From JBFWWP01 sp050246115 (GTDB lineage: Bacteria; Planctomycetota; UBA8108; UBA1146; JAJFFE01): a stretch of DNA of 64,000 bases. The position numbers and the translations under genes were made by a program. The notes under the pieces were generated by a model, which was not told the DNA's origin, made no database searches, and saw nothing but the letters and a program-made list of their open reading frames with translations. Positions 24,837 through 32,994 of the stretch are shown piece by piece. The first letter of the stretch is position 1, and each line of letters starts with the position of its first letter. The stretch is taken from assembly GCA_050246115.1 (NCBI GenBank), contig JBFWWP010000013.1, positions 62,001 through 126,000 on the forward strand. Direction: 5' to 3'.

Positions 24837-26621
24837 ATGGTCAAGCCGCAGTCGACAACTTCCGAAGGCGCGCTCGGCGGCCTGCAACAGACGGTGGCCA
24901 CCGCACTCAAGCGGGCTCGACGTGGCACGAGTCTGCGGTCGCGACGGCGACCCACGCTCGCTATCGAGGTGACGGCTGAGTCCCTGCGCGCTTTGGCGGC
25001 AACACGTTCGGGCGCCGGCTACGCACTCGGCCGCCTGCAGCAAGTCGTCGTACCCGAGGCGATTCGCGGGGACCCGGCGCTCCGTATCCGATTCCTCGGC
25101 CGTGAACTCCGGGGCCTGCTCCGAGGCCTTCACAGCCAGGACTTCGTCTGTGTCCTGCCGCCGGGTTCGGTGCGCAGCTCGATCGTGACGATTCCCCCGC
25201 TCGAGGGCGATGACGAGATCGGCGCGCTCGCTGTCAAGCTCATGAAACTGATCTCCGGGCACGCCGACCCATGGGCCATCGACGTAGCGCCCCTTCGCGA
25301 CCGCGCCGCCAACGGTGCGAGCCCAGCGGAGAAGCGGTATCTCCTGAGTGCAGTCCCCCGGGCCTACGTCGAAGAACTCGTCGCCGTGGTAGCCGAGTCG
25401 GGCTTTCTCCCCTCCGCGCTCACCAACGCGGCGGTGCTGTTCCCGAGCCTCGAACGCCAGCACGAAACCGACGAAGCACTTGCTGGCGCCGACGACGAGG
25501 AGGAGTCGTCGGCCTGGGTCGTAGTGCAGATTCGCAGCGCCCGGACCGGAATCCACATCTACCGCCACGGGACCCTCGAGTACTCGCGCGAGATCGAATG
25601 GGGTGGCAACGACTTGACCAACGCGCTCACGGACGTGGTCGCGACGCCGGACGGTTTCATCGAGCTGTCGTTCGACGAGGCCGAGCAGCTCAAGCACCGC
25701 GTCGGCATCCCGGCAACCGATGGTGAGGACTCGGTAGACGCTAGCGTCCAACTGAACGCCAGCCAGATGCGAATGATGCTGCAACCCAAGCTGAACACGT
25801 TCGTGTTCGAACTCCGCAACTCGATTCGCTACTACCAGCAAGCCAGTGGCTGCCGGCGACTCGCTCGCCTCACCCTCACCGGCGGCGGCTCGCGCATTCC
25901 GGGACTCGACGACTTCGTCCACCAGCAACTGAAGATCCGCCCCCACCGCTTCGGCCCCGATGACACCGAGGGGTCCTGCGAGAGCCTCACTCCGGAGGAG
26001 CGCGCCACCGTGTTCGCGCAGGCCCCGCAACTGGTCGCGGCTCTGCAAAGCAGCTCGTTCGCCACCGACCTCACGCCGGCTCCCGTGCGCATGGATCGCT
26101 GGCTCCGACGTCCGTTCCGGGTCGCGATGATCGTCGGCTGCGCGGCCATCGTGACCTGCTTGGCCTTGACGCACCAGCTCGCGGACAACTTGGCAGCGGC
26201 ACAGGCACGAGCCAGCACTCAGGACGCGCCCCAGGACTACGAGGCGACTCGGACCACCCTCGAGACGACGCTCGCCGAGATCGATTCGCAGTTGGCAGAC
26301 CTACAGCGCGTGGTCGGCTTTGGTGTGCCGATCGGAGAGATCCTCGCAGAGCTCGGGCGCTGCACCCCTTCGGCGGTCCAACTCTTGCGCGTGAGCATCG
26401 AGGATCAAACCCGTGGATCGATCATGAAGGTGCGGGGCCTGATCGCGGCCGAAGCAACGACCTCGGAGCAGCCGTCCGTAGCGCTGCTGAAGTCGTTTCG
26501 CGACTCGCCGTACTTCGCGGAGATCGAAATCGAATCCCTTCAGCGCCAAGCCGAACGGGACTTCTTCGAGTTCACCCTCGCGCTGGTTCCCTATTCGATC
26601 GACCGGAGCGAACAGCCGTGA
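24837..26621 (+). CDS. PilM-PilN-like fusion of the pilus alignment complex
   Basis: A 594-residue protein. Residues about 38-400 have the PilM/MshI actin-like layout: T-L-A-I-E-V-T near the start, S-A-W-V-V-V-Q-I mid-way, and L-T-G-G-G-S-R-I-P-G-L as the adenosine motif. A membrane helix follows at about 425-445, then a coiled-coil and ferredoxin-like periplasmic part typical of PilN (T-R-T-T-L-E-T-T-L-A, V-Q-L-L-R-V-S-I-E, then K-V-R-G-L). Cytoplasmic PilM and inner-membrane PilN are usually separate; here they are one chain, as in GspL. It overlaps the next gene by 4 bp (GTGA). Confidence 0.8.
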   Translation: MVKPQSTTSEGALGGLQQTVATALKRARRGTSLRSRRRPTLAIEVTAESLRALAATRSGAGYALGRLQQVVVPEAIRGDPALRIRFLGRELRGLLRGLHSQDFVCVLPPGSVRSSIVTIPPLEGDDEIGALAVKLMKLISGHADPWAIDVAPLRDRAANGASPAEKRYLLSAVPRAYVEELVAVVAESGFLPSALTNAAVLFPSLERQHETDEALAGADDEEESSAWVVVQIRSARTGIHIYRHGTLEYSREIEWGGNDLTNALTDVVATPDGFIELSFDEAEQLKHRVGIPATDGEDSVDASVQLNASQMRMMLQPKLNTFVFELRNSIRYYQQASGCRRLARLTLTGGGSRIPGLDDFVHQQLKIRPHRFGPDDTEGSCESLTPEERATVFAQAPQLVAALQSSSFATDLTPAPVRMDRWLRRPFRVAMIVGCAAIVTCLALTHQLADNLAAAQARASTQDAPQDYEATRTTLETTLAEIDSQLADLQRVVGFGVPIGEILAELGRCTPSAVQLLRVSIEDQTRGSIMKVRGLIAAEATTSEQPSVALLKSFRDSPYFAEIEIESLQRQAERDFFEFTLALVPYSIDRSEQP

Positions 26622-27205
26622 AGAAGGTCCACCCCATCTCGCGCTTGCTCGCCTTGAGTGTGACCTATGTCGCCCTCGCGTGCATCATCATGGTGTATCT
26701 GCTGCCGCTGGATCGAGAGCGCCGACTCGCCCACGCGGCACTGCTCGCGCAGGCCCCGGGGGTCAGCGACATCAGCGACCTCGTGCTCCCGCTCGTCGAA
26801 CTGCAGCACGTTCACGACGAGCATGCCGCGCGCTTGCGCCACCACATCGCCGCGTTGTCAGCCACGCCGACTCCCGACGAGATCTTGGGCACCATGGGCA
26901 CAGACCTTTCCGCCCGCGCCTTGACGCTTGCCCGGTTCGCGCCGCTCGTGACTCGGGCGACGGTCGGTGCCGACGCGCTGGCCCGCCAGGGAAAACAGCT
27001 GCTCAGCGACCGCTTCGAGGTCGAGTTCCGGGCGAGCCTCCCCCAGCTGATCGACTTGACCGCTGGGTGGGCACGCCTTTCCCTCGGCCTGTGCGTCGAG
27101 CGCATCGACATCACAGCAACCCCCGACCCGGCCAGCCTACAGGTGCTCATGACCTGCGCCCTGACTCGGTGCGAGGATCTCGTTGCCACCGGAGCCACGC
27201 CATGA
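26618..27205 (+). CDS. PilO-like inner-membrane pilus assembly protein
   Basis: A 195-residue protein: one N-terminal membrane helix (about 9-29), an alpha-helical stretch to about 90 and a compact mixed domain to the end. This size and topology match PilO/MshJ, which pairs with PilN in the periplasm. Sequence signals are weak, so the call rests on order: M-N fusion before it, P-like and secretin after it. GTG start within the preceding stop. Confidence 0.65.
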   Translation: MKKVHPISRLLALSVTYVALACIIMVYLLPLDRERRLAHAALLAQAPGVSDISDLVLPLVELQHVHDEHAARLRHHIAALSATPTPDEILGTMGTDLSARALTLARFAPLVTRATVGADALARQGKQLLSDRFEVEFRASLPQLIDLTAGWARLSLGLCVERIDITATPDPASLQVLMTCALTRCEDLVATGATP

Positions 27206-27762
27206 GTACGGCCACCGTCCAGCGCAAGCGATTCACCGTACTGGGCGGCCTGCTCCTGTTGTGGGGTTGGATCCTCTGGGGGCAGTTTGCGGCACCCGAC
27301 GACGACGCAACCGCCCACGCCACGACTGCAACGGCCGTTCCCCCCGCGCCGGAGTCGATCGTGCCGGAGGCCGTGCCGCACCGAACCCAGCGAGCGGCTC
27401 CGCAAGCGCGTCGCGTGCCCGTGCCCACCGCACTCCGGAGCCAGCAGGAGGAGCGCCGGCGCATCCCCTTCGAGCGCAGTCCGTTCGCAGCGCTGCAGGC
27501 TGGGCCGAAAGCTCTGAAACCTGCCCAGGCGACCAGCGGTGACGCGCCGGGTGACTCCGAGGTCGTCACTCTGACGTCGACGGTCATCGGCCCGCGCGGG
27601 AACAGCGCGGTCATCAATGGACGACTGATCCGCGAAGGTGAGCCCGTGGAATCGGCTGGCGTCCTGCTTCGGGTTCACGACGGTTGGGTCGAGCTGGCGA
27701 CGCCCGACGGGGGCGCACAGCGTATCGGGATCAAGCAGCGACTTCGCAAGACTGAAAACTGA
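27202..27762 (+). CDS. PilP/GspC-like protein linking to the secretin
   Basis: A 186-residue protein with a membrane anchor at about 11-29, a Pro/Ala/Arg-rich flexible linker (about 35-105) and a small C-terminal beta domain (about 115-180). The last contains V-I-G-P-R-G-N-S-A-V-I-N-G-R and E-G-E-P-V, the homology-region pattern of GspC and PilP that contacts the secretin N-domains. It overlaps the preceding gene (ATGA), and the secretin starts 7 bp after its stop. Confidence 0.7.
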   Translation: MSTATVQRKRFTVLGGLLLLWGWILWGQFAAPDDDATAHATTATAVPPAPESIVPEAVPHRTQRAAPQARRVPVPTALRSQQEERRRIPFERSPFAALQAGPKALKPAQATSGDAPGDSEVVTLTSTVIGPRGNSAVINGRLIREGEPVESAGVLLRVHDGWVELATPDGGAQRIGIKQRLRKTEN

Positions 27763-27769
27763 GAGAGAC

Positions 27770-29371
27770 ATGTCGATGCAGCCAAGATTCGACGGCCAGA
27801 CCCCAGCGAACGTCAGTCGTTCTCCCGTCCGGCCCGCGAGCGTCGGTAGCGCCATCGTTCGCTGGCCCTCGTTGCTCCTCGCCATGGCTTTGGCATGGAT
27901 CGCCGGCCTACACGACCTTCACGGCCAGGAAGCCGACCTCGAGACGGCCGAAGTGACGGTCAGAACTTCGAACGAGAACATCCGCGTGCTGCTCGAGATG
28001 ATCGCCGACCAATCGGGCTACAACATCGTGATCCCGGAGAACGTCCAGAGAACGGTGAGCGTCGCGCTCGATCGCGTTCCGCTTCGCCAAGCGCTCGACT
28101 CGATCTTGCTTCTCAACGGATTTCGCTACCAAGTCCAGGACCGTACCGTCTTGGTCTACGCCGTCGAGAGTGCGCAGGACGTCGGTGACTTCGCAGCGTT
28201 CCCGCTCCGCACGCGCGTCATCAACTTGCGCCACGTTCCCGCGCAGCACGTCGAGGAGACCATTACGCAGCTCCTCACCGCGCGCGGCAAAGTGATGGTC
28301 GTCCGGTCACCGCGCTCACAGGGTTGGGAGATCCAGGGCGGACTTCAGGACGGTGGCGGGACCGCGCAGGTGGCCGCAAAGGCTCAGGAAGTGGCGTCAT
28401 ATCAGCTCGTCGTCGTCGATGAAGAGCGCGTTCTGAACCAGATCGACGAGATCATCGCGCAGATCGATCGACCGCTAGGCCAGGTGTACATTTCGGTCGT
28501 CATCTTCGAGATGAACATCTCGGAACAGGAGCAGATTGGCTTTCGTTGGCGCCTGAGCGCCGATCTGAGCGGGTCGAGTCTACCGTGGAACTTCCCGTTC
28601 GGCGGCCACGACGTGGGGGAGTACACTTCGCGCATCGACCCGGGCGACATCTTCGCGCCGACTGAACCCGGGCGGGCGTTCCCGGATGTCAGCGGCGCCT
28701 CGAATGCCGATGGTTCGTCGACCGGGTCCAACATCCCGTTCCTGTTCGGGCGCATCGGACTCTCGGGCACCGATCTCCTCGCCGAGTTGAACCGGCTCGG
28801 TGCGGACTTCAATCTCGTCTCGAACCCCCGGATCATGGTGAGCGATCACCAAGAGGGCGCGATTCTCATCGGCGAACGCTTCCCGATCTTACGCTCGAAC
28901 ATCACCGACCAGGGCACCCTGACCGAGACCTTCGACCGCTACGAGCCGATCGGGATCCTCGTACGAGTCGTTCCGCACATTCTCGAGAACTCGGAAGTCG
29001 AGCTCCTGATTCACCCGCAAGTCACCAACCTCGGAGCCCTCGTGGTCGGCACGACCGGCCTCACGACGCCACGCATCACCACCCGCGAGGTGGACTCGAA
29101 GGTCCGGGTCCGCAGCGGCGAGAGCGTGGTCATCGCCGGCCTCGTGACGGAGCGGACCGAAGACACGGTGACCGCGGTGCCCTACTTGTCGGACATTCCA
29201 TGGCTCGGTGCGCTCTTTCGCCACCGATCGACGCGCACCGAGAAGGTGGACCTGGTGATGGTGGTGACGCCGTACCTCGACGGCAAGCCCATCGATCACA
29301 ACCCCCAGGACGAACTGCGTCAGGCCGGGGTCGAACCGCCGCCGGCCATCGAGACCAAGACCAAGCCCTGA
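27770..29371 (+). CDS. Outer-membrane secretin (PilQ/MshL/GspD family)
   Basis: A 533-residue precursor with signal at about 31-53. An STN-like domain (about 65-130; R-V-L-L-E-M-I-A-D-Q-S-G-Y-N-I-V) and an N1-type domain (about 140-240) come first, then the secretin barrel domain (about 250-515). Barrel hallmarks are V-Y-I-S-V-V-I-F-E-M, N-L-V-S-N-P-R-I-M and S-G-E-S-V-V-I-A-G-L, ending with V-P-Y-L-S-D-I-P-W-L-G-A-L-F-R. It forms the gated outer-membrane ring through which the pilus or substrate exits. The ATG follows GAGAGAG. A short ACGGGGTC triplication follows the stop. Confidence 0.93.
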   Translation: MSMQPRFDGQTPANVSRSPVRPASVGSAIVRWPSLLLAMALAWIAGLHDLHGQEADLETAEVTVRTSNENIRVLLEMIADQSGYNIVIPENVQRTVSVALDRVPLRQALDSILLLNGFRYQVQDRTVLVYAVESAQDVGDFAAFPLRTRVINLRHVPAQHVEETITQLLTARGKVMVVRSPRSQGWEIQGGLQDGGGTAQVAAKAQEVASYQLVVVDEERVLNQIDEIIAQIDRPLGQVYISVVIFEMNISEQEQIGFRWRLSADLSGSSLPWNFPFGGHDVGEYTSRIDPGDIFAPTEPGRAFPDVSGASNADGSSTGSNIPFLFGRIGLSGTDLLAELNRLGADFNLVSNPRIMVSDHQEGAILIGERFPILRSNITDQGTLTETFDRYEPIGILVRVVPHILENSEVELLIHPQVTNLGALVVGTTGLTTPRITTREVDSKVRVRSGESVVIAGLVTERTEDTVTAVPYLSDIPWLGALFRHRSTRTEKVDLVMVVTPYLDGKPIDHNPQDELRQAGVEPPPAIETKTKP

Positions 29372-29390
29372 CGGGCGAAGCCTCGGGGCC

Positions 29391-29414
29391 ACGGGGTCAC
29401 GGGGTCACGGGGTC
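29391..29414. repeat. 8-bp tandem repeat, three copies
   Basis: Three perfect ACGGGGTC units in the gap between the convergent secretin and HDOD genes. Confidence 0.7.
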
Positions 29415-29436
29415 CGCTCGAGCGCCGGTGCGCGCC

Positions 29437-30282
29437 TCACGCGCCCAGGGCCTCGCTCTCCTTCAGGAACAGGTCGGGGAGCTCCTCGAGGATGGGCAGC
29501 ACTTGCTCCTCGGTGATGCCGAGAACGCGGGTCGAGCGCGCCCCGACAGGGTCGATCGAAACCGAAGTGAGGAGGCCAATACCCAGCATGTTGGCGATCA
29601 GGTCGGCGGTGGCGACGGCTGCGGTCTCGCGCAAATAGCTCTCACACGCGAAGTCCTCGTTCTGGATCGCATGGTGGTGACGCACCGGCTCGATGAGATT
29701 CTCCGGTAGCTTCCACTTCTTGAGGATCAGCGCACCCACTTCCTCGTGCGTGAAGCGGAACACTTCCTTCTCGAGTTCGGACGTTGGGCGGCGCTGCTCG
29801 ACAGCGACTTGGATGATCTCCTGGTACTTGTCGGGGCGTTGGTGGTTCATGAGCACCTTACCGACGTCATGGAACAGTCCCGCCAACACGAGGTCGTCGA
29901 GTGCGTCACGACCGAAGCCGGCCGCCTGCCCAACGAGCCGACAGCCGACGGCCACGCCCAACGAATGACGCCACAGCTCGAGCGCAGTCGGACTCGGCGA
30001 GTGGCACACGTCCTTGGTCGACGCCACCAGAACCATCGTCCGCACGCGATTGAAGCCGAGCCGGGTGATCGCCTGGTGCAGGTTGACGACCGATTGGGTG
30101 CCGGCGAACATCGCGGAGTTCGCCATCCGCAGCAGCCGCTCGGTCAGGGCCTGGTCGGCTTCAATCACTCGTTGGAGGTCGCGCGGCGTGGTCTCCGGAT
30201 TGTTCACCACCTGCAGAACCTTGGTCGCCACGTGCGGCAAGGTCGGCAGATCCTCACTGGTGATCAAGACCCAGTTGGCCAT
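29437..30282 (-). CDS. HDOD-domain signalling protein
   Basis: A 281-residue protein made almost entirely of an HDOD domain, starting L-P-T-L-P-H-V-A. It includes A-D-Q-A-L-T-E-R-L-L-R-M-A-N-S, A-I-T-R-L-G-F-N-R-V-R and G-L-F-H-D-V-G-K-V. HDOD proteins are non-enzymatic or uncertain relatives of HD phosphohydrolases that regulate chemotaxis, pili and c-di-GMP signalling. The start at 30282 is the first Met that fits the domain; the frame is open a further 141 bases. Its neighbourhood to the pilus locus is suggestive only. Confidence 0.85.
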   Translation of the reverse strand: MANWVLITSEDLPTLPHVATKVLQVVNNPETTPRDLQRVIEADQALTERLLRMANSAMFAGTQSVVNLHQAITRLGFNRVRTMVLVASTKDVCHSPSPTALELWRHSLGVAVGCRLVGQAAGFGRDALDDLVLAGLFHDVGKVLMNHQRPDKYQEIIQVAVEQRRPTSELEKEVFRFTHEEVGALILKKWKLPENLIEPVRHHHAIQNEDFACESYLRETAAVATADLIANMLGIGLLTSVSIDPVGARSTRVLGITEEQVLPILEELPDLFLKESEALGA

Positions 30283-30450
30283 TGTGTCATCTCTCACTAC
30301 CGGGGGAGTGCCAGGGCGAGCGAGCACGGAATCGGCCCAGGTGGATCCCCTAAGGCTGCTCCTTTTGACTGAGGCGAGCGCCCGGAGGATCCGATAAGAA
30401 CGGTAGCAATGCTGTCCGTGCACAGAAGTCTAACATCCGGACGCCCGACC

Positions 30451-30498
30451 GGCCTGAACCCAGGTGGGCCTGAACCCAGGTAGGCCTGAACCCAGGTG
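30451..30498. repeat. 16-bp tandem repeat, three copies
   Basis: Three near-perfect copies of GGCCTGAACCCAGGTG upstream of a lipoprotein gene. The unit length and copy number match those of the unrelated repeat at 961-1008. Confidence 0.85.
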
Positions 30499-30508
30499 GG
30501 ACGGCGCC

Positions 30509-30540
30509 CAGTGTGGGAAGGAGCGCAGTGTGGGAAGGAG
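30509..30540 (+). repeat. Duplicated Shine-Dalgarno segment
   Basis: CAGTGTGGGAAGGAG occurs twice with a 17-bp period. The second copy's GGAAGGAG is the ribosome binding site for the GTG at 30548. Confidence 0.8.
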
Positions 30541-30547
30541 CAGCTTG

Positions 30548-30970
30548 GTGCCGAGCAAGCGGTTGTTGCTGTTGGTCGTGCTGACGACGGGATGCGCCGC
30601 GAGCACCCCGCGCGAGGTCTTCACGCAGGCCACCCAGGCCTTCGCCGACGGTGACGTCCCCCGCGCCATCGCACACTTCTCCCACCGACTCCTGGAGGCA
30701 AGGCCGGCGGTCGCGCTCGAGGACTACTACGGAGTTCCCGACAATCGCAAGGGAGTTGGCTTCTTCCTGCGCAACCATCGATTCCAGCTGGTGCGACAAA
30801 GCGCTACGGAGGCGCTCGCCAAGGTCACCTGGACCACCGGTCGGAGCGAGCCGGTGTACTTCGTCCTCGAGGATGGTGCGTGGAAGTTGGATCTCCCGCC
30901 AGGACCCAGCGAACCGGCTGACGGCCCGCCGGTCCTCACGTCACCCAACGAGCCCAACTCCGTCCGTTGA
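30548..30970 (+). CDS. Small lipoprotein, function unknown
   Basis: A 140-residue protein with a short basic N-region, a leucine-rich core and the lipobox L-T-T-G-C (Cys16). The mature part has a helical segment (T-Q-A-T-Q-A-F-A-D-G-D) and beta strands (A-K-V-T-W-T-T, V-Y-F-V-L-E-D-G-A-W-K-L), like DUF4878 or NTF2-like folds. I do not assign a function. It is convergent with parC, 31 bp apart. Confidence 0.65.
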   Translation: MPSKRLLLLVVLTTGCAASTPREVFTQATQAFADGDVPRAIAHFSHRLLEARPAVALEDYYGVPDNRKGVGFFLRNHRFQLVRQSATEALAKVTWTTGRSEPVYFVLEDGAWKLDLPPGPSEPADGPPVLTSPNEPNSVR

Positions 30971-31001
30971 CGGTGCGGCCCCACGCCGCTGCGACGACCG
31001 A

Positions 31002-32903
31002 TCACTCTCGGACCAGCTTGAGCCGGCCCACTGGCTTCGGCGCCAGTCGGTTGCCGCGCGCGCCGACGCCCATCAGCTCAATGGCCGCGAGATCGAAGGT
31101 CGTCTCCGTTACCCGCTGGCGCTTCTGGGGCACGAACTTCAACTCGAGCTTGCCCACCGCATTCCCCGGCAGCAAGTAGTCCACCTTGCCTTCCTTGGTC
31201 AGGTGGTATTCCTTGTCGGTGATGAAGCGCTGAATGTGGACCCGCTTGCCAAAGCAAATGCGCTCGGCATCTCGATAGATCACGGTGAACTGGATGCCAG
31301 CCTCCGGGTCGAACACGGAACAGTGAAGGAGCTTGCCCGAGATCAAGGCCTTCTCCGGCGGCGCCATGATCCGATAGCTCCCGTCGTCCGACACCAACAG
31401 CACGCGATCGTACTCGCTCACCGACATGGCGAACTCGGAGCCCTTGACCTGGGACCCGAAGAATCCGGACTCGCGATCGTAGGCGAGCTTGATGTCCTGC
31501 CGTGCGACCGCCTTCTTGTCGACGACCTCGAAGCTCCTGACCTCGCTCCTCCTCGGGAACTGATCGCGGTACTTCTGCACCAGACTGCGCAGGTAGTCCG
31601 TAGTGGTCTTGGTGAGGCTCCGCAACTTCGCCTTCACTGCCCGGATCTGACGGCTGATGTCGTCGAGCTGCTTGCGGTTACGCTCGATGTCGTAGGCCGA
31701 GATCCGGCGGATACGAATCTCGAGCAGCCGCGCCACGTCGTCTTCGATCATCGGACGCACGAAGAGAATTTCGAACTCGTGCATCCCGCCCCACACGGCC
31801 GCGCGCACGCTCTCTTCGGTCTTCGCCTTCTCGATGAGCTTGTACACTCGCTGCTCAATGAAGATCTGCTCCAGAGTGAGCCAGTGCTGACGATCTTGGA
31901 GGGTGACCAACTCGTGCTCGAGTTCCGCGCGAATGATCTCGCGCAACCGCTCGGTCAGAACCTCGAGCATCTCCGCGACACCCAAGACCACCGGCATCCC
32001 GTCACGAATCACGACCGGGTTCGACGAAATGGACACTTCGCAGTCGGTGTAGGCGTAGAGCTGTGGGATGACCTCCGCGGAGTAGACCCCTCGCGGGAGC
32101 GATAGTTGGATCTCCACGCTGTCGGTGGTGAAGTCGTCGATCGAACCGATCTTCACCTTGCCCTTCTGCGCCGCGGCCTCGATCGAGGCGATCAAGGTCT
32201 CGGTGGTGGTGCCGAACGGTAACTCGCGAATGACGATGGTCTTCTCATCGCGTTCCTCGAGGCGTGCCCGCACCCGCACCTTGCCCTTGCCATCCTCGTA
32301 ATCCGACACGTCGACCAAAGCAGCAGAACCAAAGTCCGGGAACAGGGTGACCTGCCGCTTCTCCAGGATGGCAATCTGCCCCTCGAGCAGTTCGATGAGG
32401 TTGTGCGGCAGGATCTTCGTCGCCATCCCCACGGCAATGCCTTCTGGCCCCAGCAGCAGCGCGAGTGGCAGCTTGGAAGGCAGAAAGACCGGCTCCTCAC
32501 GACGTCCGTCGTAGCTCGGCAGGAACTCGGTCAGGTCCGGGTTGAACAGGGTGTCGAGCGCCAGCGGGGTGAGGCGACATTCGATGTAGCGGGCGGCCGC
32601 CGCGCGGTGTCCCGTCAACGGGCTCCCGAAGTTCCCCTGCCGCTCGATGAGGTAATCCTTGTTGGCGATGACCACGAGTGCATCCCCAATGGCTGCGTCC
32701 CCGTGGGGATGGAGCTTCATGGTTTCGCCGATGACGTTGGCAACCTTGTGGAACTTGCCATCGTGCATCTGGTAGAGCGTGTGCAGAATACGCCGCTGCA
32801 CCGGCTTCAGCCCGTCGCGTAGATCGGGGATCGCCCGATCGACGATCACATAGCTGGCGTACTCCAGAAAGTTCTGCCGCATCAACGGCTTCAGAGTTGA
32901 CAT
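31002..32903 (-). CDS. parC: DNA topoisomerase IV subunit A (or GyrA-type)
   Basis: A 633-residue type IIA topoisomerase breakage-reunion subunit. The active-site Tyr is in A-A-R-Y-I-E. R-D-G-L-K-P-V-Q-R-R-I-L and K-V-A-N-V-I-G-E-T-M are classic. The C-terminal part after about residue 480 is shorter than the six-bladed GyrA wheel, which favours ParC. The ATG at 32903 has GGGAG upstream. It follows parE on the same strand with a 91-bp gap, so the pair is probably one operon. I prefer ParC to GyrA because of this pairing and the length. Confidence 0.85.
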   Translation of the reverse strand: MSTLKPLMRQNFLEYASYVIVDRAIPDLRDGLKPVQRRILHTLYQMHDGKFHKVANVIGETMKLHPHGDAAIGDALVVIANKDYLIERQGNFGSPLTGHRAAAARYIECRLTPLALDTLFNPDLTEFLPSYDGRREEPVFLPSKLPLALLLGPEGIAVGMATKILPHNLIELLEGQIAILEKRQVTLFPDFGSAALVDVSDYEDGKGKVRVRARLEERDEKTIVIRELPFGTTTETLIASIEAAAQKGKVKIGSIDDFTTDSVEIQLSLPRGVYSAEVIPQLYAYTDCEVSISSNPVVIRDGMPVVLGVAEMLEVLTERLREIIRAELEHELVTLQDRQHWLTLEQIFIEQRVYKLIEKAKTEESVRAAVWGGMHEFEILFVRPMIEDDVARLLEIRIRRISAYDIERNRKQLDDISRQIRAVKAKLRSLTKTTTDYLRSLVQKYRDQFPRRSEVRSFEVVDKKAVARQDIKLAYDRESGFFGSQVKGSEFAMSVSEYDRVLLVSDDGSYRIMAPPEKALISGKLLHCSVFDPEAGIQFTVIYRDAERICFGKRVHIQRFITDKEYHLTKEGKVDYLLPGNAVGKLELKFVPQKRQRVTETTFDLAAIELMGVGARGNRLAPKPVGRLKLVRE

Positions 32904-32994
32904 CGAAGATCTCCCGCGACTGCAACCGGCACACCCTGGACCCGCCCCACCGCCGATCGCCGCCGTCGGCGTCGGACACGAACCCGAACACACA

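Noticed and set aside
24414..26174. 586-codon open frame on the minus strand
   Set aside because: Antisense to the pilin and PilM-PilN genes, Arg/Asp/His-biased, with no domain; a GC-rich shadow.
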